Virus record (IMG/VR): IMGVR_UViG_3300021963_000289
Span: 1 to 38,951 of that record
Length of the DNA stretch: 38,951 nucleotides
DNA from: a virus
Reading direction: 5' to 3' (one strand)
Part shown: one piece after another, positions 33,324-38,951 of the stretch
Numbering within the stretch: position 1 is the first letter of the stretch
Layout: the number at the start of each line of letters is the position of its first letter
Position numbers and translations under genes: made by a program
The notes under the pieces: generated by a model
What the model saw: only the letters and a program-made list of their open reading frames with translations
Databases searched by the model: none
Told to the model about the DNA's origin: nothing

Positions 33324-34154
33324 ATGAATAAATACATAGAATATTATCAGACATTAAAGTCTAAAATTTCAAGAACAACCTTAATTTTTATTGGGGTTGT
33401 TATTCTTGTTTTATTACTATTACAACAATGTAACTCAAATGCTTCTCTTAAAAGAGAAATCAAACAAGTTCAGATGGTAGCAGACAGAGAACTTAATAAT
33501 TATAAAGCAGGTCAAGATACTATTAGAATTGAAAGAAATAAAAACGGTGAATTAGTTGCCAAAAAATTAGCGTACGAATTCGATATTAATTCATTGACTG
33601 ATTCTAATAAAAAGGCAATTGCAGATTATCAAAGAGCTCTTAATTTAACAAAAGACATTAAGAATATTAATTCGCTACTAAGAACTGAGATTAGAGTTAA
33701 AGATTCAATAATCAATTCAAAAGGTACTGTAATTACATTAACAGATTCTACATCAACAATTAAATTTGATGATGATAAAAATTGGGATAAATATAACTGG
33801 AGAAGATTCAATGGAACCCTAGATGTTTTAAGAAATAAAAAGACAAATGCTCTTTCAGTTACTTCTAGTCGATTTGATTTTGAACAAGGTATTGAATTAA
33901 AAGCCGCTATCTTAAATGAAAACGGAGTTAATTCTTTAAAGATAACAACACCTTACCCTGGAATTGAATTTACAAATATTGAAAATATTAATTTAGTTAA
34001 TGATAAACTAAATCAAAAAAATGAAAAGAAAGCTGGATTTTCTATTGGAATTGGCGCTGGATATGGAATTAATTTAACACCAAATAGCGTAATAACAGTA
34101 GGACCTCAAATTGGAATCGGATTATATTGGTCTCCAAAGTGGCTTAGATTTTAA
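33324..34154 (+). CDS. Membrane-anchored envelope protein, spanin candidate
   Basis: 276 aa, right after the fibres. One N-terminal transmembrane helix (about 19-34, TLIFIGVVILVLLLLQ) preceded by a Lys-rich cytoplasmic stretch. Then comes a Cys36 without a lipobox and a long helical/coiled region (40-120, LKREIKQVQMVADRELNNYK; KDIKNINSLLRTEIRVKDSI). The C-terminal 40 residues are amphipathic beta (KAGFSIGIGAGYGINL; VGPQIGIGLYWSPKWLRF), ending in aromatic Phe like an outer-membrane strand. The inner-membrane anchor, periplasmic coil and outer-membrane-like end match the topology of a one-protein spanin that joins both membranes at lysis. Known spanins in Bacteroidetes phages are poorly described, so this is topology-based inference. 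No holin or endolysin is next to it; an envelope-modifying role is the alternative. Confidence 0.5.
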   Translation: MNKYIEYYQTLKSKISRTTLIFIGVVILVLLLLQQCNSNASLKREIKQVQMVADRELNNYKAGQDTIRIERNKNGELVAKKLAYEFDINSLTDSNKKAIADYQRALNLTKDIKNINSLLRTEIRVKDSIINSKGTVITLTDSTSTIKFDDDKNWDKYNWRRFNGTLDVLRNKKTNALSVTSSRFDFEQGIELKAAILNENGVNSLKITTPYPGIEFTNIENINLVNDKLNQKNEKKAGFSIGIGAGYGINLTPNSVITVGPQIGIGLYWSPKWLRF

Positions 34155-34168
34155 AAAATTATAAAGAA

Positions 34169-36232
34169 ATGGCAAAATCATCAAGATTCCTAAGAATAGA
34201 CGATGACGTTCTAATGGAATTCATCTATCACGATCAATCAAATGTAGATTTGGTAAAGATCGAAAATGATAATAATGGAAGTCAACTTAAGTATTTGAAT
34301 ACTGTTGACGGTGATGATAGTGCTTCTAGATTTTTAATTCACGAACTTGGAGCTGATGTTGTAGAATTTACAGTTACTACTTCAAATGGATATATTGTTG
34401 TAAATAATTTCGCAAGTAGACAATTATTACTTGCAAACGGAAAGACATACAAATTCGACTTAACAGATTCTAGTATTGATAACACTGCTGGATTTAATAT
34501 TCCAAACGGTAATGGATATTTAGTAGGACAGATCTATGTTTATACTCCAACAACTAATGGTAAATATTCTTATGAATATACAAACCTTGCAGGTACTACA
34601 TTTATTGGAGGTCAAATTGAAGTTTCAAATAGAGCAAACTCATTATTCTCAGTTCCATTAGCACAAACTGGAAACGATATTAAAACAGCAGCCGGAGAAA
34701 TTGGAAGATATTATGCAGTTCCTGCAGGTATCGAAGGTACAATGGCTCTTCTTACAAATGGATTAGATTATTTAGATTCTACTGAATGGTTAGGTACAGA
34801 TACTTCTGGACTTACAGTTGTTCCAACGAATGATGTTCAGGCAGTATGGTATGACACTATAAAATTACACCTAAGAACTGGATATTCTTTCAGTGGGCGT
34901 GGATATGATGGATTCTTATTTCAAACGAAAATTAAAAGAAATTCTGGAGTCTATAATTATTTTAACTCTACAGTTTACTTAAATAGTTCAAATTTTGAGA
35001 TTCAAAATCCAAATCCTTTTATATTAGGAGAAACTTCATATTCAAAGTATATTGAGATCAAAGTTCCATCGCTGGTTCAAATGTTTTCAAGTAATACAAA
35101 CGAAGAATTTAAAGATACTTTCTTTGGTACTCAAGGAACTTTAGGTTCGATTTCAACTTCAATAAACTACGAATTTGATTTTAAATTAATCAGTAGCGTT
35201 TTTACAGATAATGGATACGAATACATAAAATTAGGAGAGGGAAAATCAATAGTACTTCCAAGAGAAGATGAATTTGTCGACCTATCAGTTAATATAGAAC
35301 ATGCGACTGATGGAGATTACTTCAATATCTTTGGAACAAAAGATGGATCTATCGCTGGATTTGAAAACTATATTAATACTAGAATGCAAACTTCAGGAGA
35401 TGATTTAACAGTTTTCTATGAAATTCAAGTAAGCGAGCAATTGGGTCTTAATTATATTAATACATTTACAAATACATTTACACAAACTGCTGAATTTGAT
35501 AAACCAATCGTATTCAGACCAGTAATTATGAACTCTTCAATTTCAAGTAACTTTTTATTAAGTGTTAATATGAGAGTTTATAATGAAACAGATAATACTC
35601 AAATTGTAAAAACAGCTTCTTTAATATATGGACAACCTAAAAAATACGGTAAGAAATTATTAAAGTTAAACTTAAATTCAAACTTCTCACCAACAGTTGT
35701 TTATAATACGCTTCCAAATACAAGTGTTAATAGAGAACTTAACTCGTTTGTTAACTCTATTAGACCAACAGTTGGAGAAACTAAATATGTTCCTGTAGCC
35801 CTTGATACTTACGGTATTATGGCTGGAAGTACTGGAGTTACTATAGATGGCGCAAATGCAAACTCAACAAACGGTTTTGTATATGAGAAAGAAGGAGTTG
35901 GAACTATTAATCTTTCAAAAGTATCAGATAACTTTGTTAAATTTAAAGTTGTTCAGCCAGATGGAGATACTTTAAAGTCTATTAGTTTAGTAAATGCTGA
36001 AGATATGGTTCTAATTATTAAAAGTGGAACTATTGAACAAAGAATCTCACATGACCCTGGATTTCCAGGAGTAGATATGGGAGCTGGAGAAGTTTTCTTT
36101 AAAATACCAAAAGCAGTTGCAGTTAGATTTGATCAGTCAGACACTAATCAATATGCAGATAAATTTTACATCAATATTAAAAATGGAAGTACAGAATCAT
36201 TATTGTACTTTGGAAATGTTAACATCGTATAA
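34169..36232 (+). CDS. Virion structural protein, unassigned
   Basis: 687 aa, beta-rich, low in Cys and His, with no signal peptide. It has blocks such as RFLRIDDDVLMEFIYHD near the N-terminus, GKYSYEYTNLAGTTFIGGQI, SYSKYIEIKVPSLVQMFSS (about 290), and a C-terminal domain with KFKVVQPDGDTLKSISLVN and VFFKIPKAVAVRFDQ. It is adjacent to the tube-like gene and overlaps it by one base (TAATG), so they are probably co-translated. The repeated beta-sandwich appearance fits a tail or baseplate decoration protein, but I cannot name it. Some features (long beta, Thr/Ser-rich) could also suit a head or whisker protein. Confidence 0.55.
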   Translation: MAKSSRFLRIDDDVLMEFIYHDQSNVDLVKIENDNNGSQLKYLNTVDGDDSASRFLIHELGADVVEFTVTTSNGYIVVNNFASRQLLLANGKTYKFDLTDSSIDNTAGFNIPNGNGYLVGQIYVYTPTTNGKYSYEYTNLAGTTFIGGQIEVSNRANSLFSVPLAQTGNDIKTAAGEIGRYYAVPAGIEGTMALLTNGLDYLDSTEWLGTDTSGLTVVPTNDVQAVWYDTIKLHLRTGYSFSGRGYDGFLFQTKIKRNSGVYNYFNSTVYLNSSNFEIQNPNPFILGETSYSKYIEIKVPSLVQMFSSNTNEEFKDTFFGTQGTLGSISTSINYEFDFKLISSVFTDNGYEYIKLGEGKSIVLPREDEFVDLSVNIEHATDGDYFNIFGTKDGSIAGFENYINTRMQTSGDDLTVFYEIQVSEQLGLNYINTFTNTFTQTAEFDKPIVFRPVIMNSSISSNFLLSVNMRVYNETDNTQIVKTASLIYGQPKKYGKKLLKLNLNSNFSPTVVYNTLPNTSVNRELNSFVNSIRPTVGETKYVPVALDTYGIMAGSTGVTIDGANANSTNGFVYEKEGVGTINLSKVSDNFVKFKVVQPDGDTLKSISLVNAEDMVLIIKSGTIEQRISHDPGFPGVDMGAGEVFFKIPKAVAVRFDQSDTNQYADKFYINIKNGSTESLLYFGNVNIV

Positions 36233-36783
36233 TGATTTTAAACAGTAGAAATAATTTATTCAATTTTAAATTCCCAAGGACTTTTATTCCTAAGGAAGTT
36301 GCTGACAAGTATCGAAAGTATTTGAATAGAATGCCAGGTAATTTAATTACTGAACCAATTGATTTTGTTAACTACTCAATTCAAGGTGTAAATATGCCAG
36401 GAGTTTCGTTTGATCCGATACAGGTTTCTCCAAATGATGGTACAATAACATATCATAGAGGAGCGATTCCAATACAGAATACAATTGATCGTCAGTTTAA
36501 AGTTACGATGCAACTACTAGATGGTTACATTAATTATTGGATCCTGCAAGATACTCTTCTTTATTATTATTCAAAACAGGTTAGAGAACCTTGGATTAAC
36601 GATATTAAACTTCAAATCATGGATGCTGAAGGAATTCATATCATCAGTGCTGTTTTTGAAAAGCCAATTATGAATTCGATTTCTGAACTTGATTTGAATA
36701 TGAGTTCTAACGTTGCAGAATTTACAACATTTGATGTTAACTTCTATTATAATAAATTTAATTTAGCATTAGAAATAGATTAA
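36232..36783 (+). CDS. Tail-tube-fold protein, gp19-like candidate
   Basis: 183 aa, close to the 163 aa of T4 tail tube gp19. It begins LFNFKFPRTFIPKEVADKY and contains FVNYSIQGVNMPGVSFDPI (about 45-63), TITYHRGAIPIQNT, RQFKVTMQLLDGYINYWILQ (86-105), and the ending SELDLNMSSNVAEFTTFDVN followed by FYYNKF. That final strand pair parallels the gp19-family end (small-hydrophobic-Leu-Asp, then Glu-x-x-Thr-Phe-x-Val). Role: the major tube or a tube-related initiator. The call rests on length and strand pattern, not detectable identity. It overlaps the preceding structural gene by one base. Confidence 0.6.
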   Translation: MILNSRNNLFNFKFPRTFIPKEVADKYRKYLNRMPGNLITEPIDFVNYSIQGVNMPGVSFDPIQVSPNDGTITYHRGAIPIQNTIDRQFKVTMQLLDGYINYWILQDTLLYYYSKQVREPWINDIKLQIMDAEGIHIISAVFEKPIMNSISELDLNMSSNVAEFTTFDVNFYYNKFNLALEID

Positions 36784-36793
36784 GATATATAAG
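36784..36793 (+). promoter_or_regulatory. Candidate late promoter element GATATATAAG
   Basis: Exact GATATATAA core between the tube-like gene stop and the ATG at 36797. Only 13 bases from motif start to ATG, so if it is a promoter the leader would be very short. Confidence 0.35.
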
Positions 36794-36796
36794 TAT

Positions 36797-37159
36797 ATGA
36801 AAACATTTTTAGATTATATGGCTGAAGAGAACATAACTCCAGTCGAATTACAGATATTAAATGAATCTCTTCAAACTGAATGGACTGAAGAACTAGAAGC
36901 TAAAGTTGATGCAGCTTTAGAAGAGTTCTCAAAGACTTATAAGAATGAGGACGGAACTTACAATGTTCAAAGATTCAACGAAGAGATTACTAATGAAGGA
37001 CTTTTAGGTAGTATCTTTGGAGGTCTTGCTGGTTTTGCTCTTGGTAAAACTATCGGTAAAACTGTTGCAAATATCCTAGGAATTCAAAGTGGTGTAATGT
37101 ACGATATGTTAACTTCAAGATTAGTTGGTGCCGCTCTTGGTGCTTCTCTTGGTAAATAA
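36797..37159 (+). CDS. Small Gly-zipper protein, possible head-internal or membrane-active protein
   Basis: 120 aa. The N-terminal 68 residues are acidic and helical (MKTFLDYMAEENITPVELQI, LNESLQTEWTEELEAKVDAA). This is the kind of short phage N-terminus seen on proteins that are packaged into or removed from the head. Residues 68-120 switch to a Gly/Ala/Leu zipper (GLLGSIFGGLAGFALGKTIG, then MLTSRLVGAALGASLGK) that could insert in a membrane. A glycine-zipper pore, holin-like or injection-associated function is possible. The junction EEITNEG lacks a strict T4 gp21 cleavage consensus. Not recognised. Confidence 0.55.
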   Translation: MKTFLDYMAEENITPVELQILNESLQTEWTEELEAKVDAALEEFSKTYKNEDGTYNVQRFNEEITNEGLLGSIFGGLAGFALGKTIGKTVANILGIQSGVMYDMLTSRLVGAALGASLGK

Positions 37160-37166
37160 TCAGTAC

Positions 37167-37823
37167 ATGAATTTCGTAACAATTGACTTTTCTTTAAATT
37201 CTCCAGGTATTTGTATCTTTTCAGATAACAAGTACAATTTTATTGGGTATTTAAAACCGGGTACTGGAACTAAAGCAGAACAAAAGATTCAAGAGGAATT
37301 AAATCTACTTGAAGATACACAGATCTCTCATCAACCTGACTGGACTAATAACGAAGATTACTCAAAAAGCGAAATGATTAAGATCCAAAGGCATACTCAA
37401 ACCGCAAACGATATCATTAATATGATTATTGAAATTGCAGGCAATGAAACTCCTTTTGTGATTGCCTTTGAAGGTTCTTCTTATGGTTCTTCGGCAGGAA
37501 CTAATAATATTATTGACATGGCTGCTGGAGCCGCAATCTTAAAGATGGAAATGATGTCGAGGCTTGAAGTCTTAGACATGATGACAATTGCTCCTTCGAC
37601 AATTAAGAAACATGCTGGAAAGGGTAACATGAAAAAAGACGAACTTTGGGTTAAATTCCTGGAAAATGTTCTTAATGATTCGTCATTGGAAAACTCGTCA
37701 CTGCTTGCATTCTGTCAATCTCAAATCGGGTTCGTTAAAAAAGTTCCAAAACCAATGGACGATTTAGTCGATGCCTACTTCTTAAATCACTTAGCTAGAA
37801 GTTTATTTTACCCAGAGGCTTAA
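37167..37823 (+). CDS. RuvC-like Holliday junction resolvase
   Basis: 218 aa from the ATG at 37167, eight bases after the previous stop. A longer in-frame start at 37125 overlaps the previous gene and adds a non-conserved hydrophobic stretch, so it was not used. RNase-H-fold resolvase signature: Asp7 in VTIDFSLNSPG, Glu102 in IAFEGSSYGSSAG, and Asp199/Asp202 in PMDDLVDAYFLNHLA, with the three-residue spacing of the RuvC D138/D141 pair. MTIAPSTIKKHAGKGNMKKD (about 139-158) resembles the basic loop typical of the family. Role: resolves branched DNA during replication and packaging, perhaps replacing T4 endonuclease VII. Placed beside the gp32-like gene, which suits a recombination/replication module. 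Confident family, moderate on substrate. Confidence 0.84.
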   Translation: MNFVTIDFSLNSPGICIFSDNKYNFIGYLKPGTGTKAEQKIQEELNLLEDTQISHQPDWTNNEDYSKSEMIKIQRHTQTANDIINMIIEIAGNETPFVIAFEGSSYGSSAGTNNIIDMAAGAAILKMEMMSRLEVLDMMTIAPSTIKKHAGKGNMKKDELWVKFLENVLNDSSLENSSLLAFCQSQIGFVKKVPKPMDDLVDAYFLNHLARSLFYPEA

Positions 37824-38055
37824 AGACTTTAGTTATATTCACTATGTGTGTTTTTGTTTCAAAAGTACTTAAAAATATTTTATAAACAAAAAAGAGAGTC
37901 TTCAGGTGTCACGATTCCCGAATAAAAAAGATATATATTATTATAGAAAGTGAAACAAAATATTCATTCTCTATATAACTATCATAAGTTAATTAAAGGG
38001 CCCTTAAAAACTTAGAACAATTAAAGTATTAACAAAAATTAAAGCAATTAAAGAC
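37824..38055 (+). promoter_or_regulatory. Leader region of the gp32-like gene (232 bp, non-coding)
   Basis: The longest gene-free stretch in the window. It contains GATATATATT (37930-37939) and CTATATAAC (37971-37979), both related to the recurring late-promoter-like motif, and a hairpin candidate with TAAGTT (37985-37990) pairing AACTTA (38009-38014). That hairpin includes an AAGGGCCCTT palindrome (37996-38005). An array of AATTAAAG copies precedes the ATG. No recognisable tRNA or small gene; a 13-codon ORF at 37844 is not supported. Confidence 0.6.
37991..38053 (+). repeat. Four AATTAAAG direct repeats upstream of the gp32-like gene
   Basis: AATTAAAG occurs exactly at 37991-37998, 38019-38026, 38037-38044 and 38046-38053, ending two bases before the ATG. 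Spacings are 28, 18 and 9. T4 gene 32 uses a similar A/U-rich UUAAA-repeat leader as its autoregulatory operator (family knowledge), so this is a candidate translational operator. Confidence 0.75.
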
Positions 38056-38951
38056 ATGGCAGAATTTGACATTTTTAATCTAGGAGTTTCCGATGTTGAA
38101 ACTCACGAAACACAAGCTTCATCTGGAAGCGATCTTTACAAACCTACAGCAGACGATGGTAAAGATGGAACATACAAAGCAATGATTCGCTTCGTTCCGA
38201 ACCCTTCAAACCCAAGAAATTCATTAGTAAAAAAGTACGTACATTGGTTAACAAACGCTAATGGTGACGGTAAAATGGTTGACTCACCGTCTACAGTTGG
38301 TGACAAATGCCCTATAGCAGACGTATTCTTTAAATTACGTAAAAGTGATTCAGCTGTTGACCGTAAAATGAGTGATAAACTTAAAAGACGTGAACAATAT
38401 TTCGCCCTTGTTAAGATTATTAAAGACCCACAAAATCCAGAATTGGAAGGTCAATACAAAATCTTTAAATTTGGTTACAAAATCAAAGAGAAAATCGACG
38501 AAGAATTAAAACCAGCATTTGGTGAGCCAACTCAAGTATTTGACTTATTTGCAGGTAAAAACTTTGAGTTGATTATTACTCGTCAAGGAGATTTTAACAA
38601 CTACGATAAATCTAAATTCTCTTCTAAAACGAGTCCAATCGATATGAATGGTACTCCAGCAGAAAGAAATGCAGAAACAATGGGAACTATTAAAGCTGAA
38701 TTAGAAGCAGCTCCAAGTTTAGAACCATACGAATACAAAGCATGGGATAATGAAACATTAGATTTCGTTAATAGTATCTTAAGAAACTATTTAAACCCAG
38801 GAGATTCTTTAGATAACGTGGTTAACAAACCAGCAGCTAAAAAAGCTCCAGCTAAAACTGAAAAAGTAGCCGAATCGGCTAATGGATCTTCAGATTTTGA
38901 ATTTCCTGAATCAATGACATCAAGTCCAGCTTCTACTAACGTAGATTCGTC
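38056..38951 (+). CDS. 32: gp32-like single-stranded DNA-binding protein (3' end outside window)
   Basis: 298 codons visible, open at the window edge; T4 gp32 is 301 aa. The match to T4 gp32 is ordered: AMIRFVPNPSNP (42-53), YVHWLTNANGDGKMVDSPST (61-80), VGDKCPIADVF (81-91), YFALVKIIKDPQNPELEGQY (115-134), KFGYKIKEKI (138-147), FDLFAGKNFELIIT (162-175) and GDFNNYDKSKF (178-188). Of the four T4 zinc ligands (His64, Cys77, Cys87, Cys90), only His63 and Cys85 are kept; the others are Ser77 and Ala88, so zinc is unlikely. The basic N-terminal KRKST (LAST) motif of T4 is absent. A Lys/Ala/Pro hinge (258-268) precedes the partly seen C-terminal tail. Role: binds replication and recombination ssDNA, beside a resolvase. 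Probably autoregulated through the AATTAAAG leader. Confidence 0.92.
   Translation, partial: MAEFDIFNLGVSDVETHETQASSGSDLYKPTADDGKDGTYKAMIRFVPNPSNPRNSLVKKYVHWLTNANGDGKMVDSPSTVGDKCPIADVFFKLRKSDSAVDRKMSDKLKRREQYFALVKIIKDPQNPELEGQYKIFKFGYKIKEKIDEELKPAFGEPTQVFDLFAGKNFELIITRQGDFNNYDKSKFSSKTSPIDMNGTPAERNAETMGTIKAELEAAPSLEPYEYKAWDNETLDFVNSILRNYLNPGDSLDNVVNKPAAKKAPAKTEKVAESANGSSDFEFPESMTSSPASTNVDS

Noticed and set aside
33370-33408. Imperfect hairpin CAAGAA-CAACC / GGTTG-TTA-TTCTTG in the spanin candidate
   Set aside because: Has a 3-nt bulge and coincides with codons for the membrane helix; not strong enough to claim.
36216-36225. 10-bp palindrome ATGTTAACAT near the end of the 687-aa gene, with a 7-bp repeat (AAGTACA/TGTACTT) just upstream
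   Set aside because: Short, AT-rich and inside coding sequence; no T-tract or operator context.
37125-37166. Longer start for the RuvC-like resolvase
   Set aside because: Overlaps the previous gene by 35 bases and adds a hydrophobic stretch before VTID, which should be close to the N-terminus in RuvC proteins.
37844-37885. 13-codon ORF (MCVFVSKVLKNIL) in the leader of the gp32-like gene
   Set aside because: Too short to distinguish from chance in AT-rich sequence, with no coding or conservation evidence.
1-38951. tRNA genes, CRISPR arrays, insertion sequences
   Set aside because: No cloverleaf-like segments, regularly spaced repeats or transposase genes were seen; dense coding leaves no room for them.

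Overview
The window is 39 kb of an AT-rich, gene-dense genome of a large T4-like (contractile-tailed) bacteriophage. All supportable genes are on the + strand. Genes are packed head to tail, and four junctions use a shared stop/start of the form TAATG. No tRNA, rRNA, CRISPR, IS element or attachment site was found. Start codons are preceded by A-rich leaders rather than GGAGG-type Shine-Dalgarno sequences. Together with G-X-Y fibres and relatives remembered from Bacteroidetes viruses, this suggests a Bacteroidetes host (inference, not proof).

Layout. (1) 21-7702: baseplate and tail-core genes. These are a tube/baseplate protein, a LysM-type gp53 wedge protein, a gp27-like hub with a Pro/Ala linker, a second tube-proximal protein, a short gp5-like OB-fold spike without lysozyme, and a 642-aa protein of unknown role. 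(2) 7703-11229: an island of non-structural genes inside the baseplate cluster. It holds a four-domain ribosomal protein S1 homologue with its own terminator, an unrecognised 269-aa protein, and an amidoligase-like enzyme fused to a Cys-rich beta-helical tail. (3) 11230-17303: a 276-aa structural protein, gp25, gp6 (baseplate J), a small protein, and a gp7-position wedge protein with Ig/PKD-like modules. (4) 17305-33316: baseplate-periphery and fibre proteins. These include 1214-aa and 1489-aa giants and two paralogous collagen-like/tail-collar fibres, the first ending in a complete Hint (intein-like) autoprocessing domain. (5) 33324-37159: a membrane-anchored spanin candidate, another structural protein, a tail-tube-fold protein and a small Gly-zipper protein. 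(6) 37167-end: a RuvC-like resolvase and the start of a gp32-like single-stranded DNA-binding protein, running off the window.

Three things link the parts. A 9-mer, GATATATAA, recurs just upstream of several gene blocks and looks like the phage's own late promoter. The structural genes would assemble one contractile tail. The island and the final module would add translation takeover (S1), a peptide- or amide-bond-forming enzyme, and recombination/replication. The most interesting points are the fibre Hint domain, the phage S1, the amidoligase, a four-copy AATTAAAG array in the leader of the gp32 homologue that resembles the T4 gene 32 translational operator, and strong perfect hairpins just inside two large structural genes. 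No stretch longer than 300 bases lacks a gene; the longest (37824-38055) is the leader region of the gp32 homologue.
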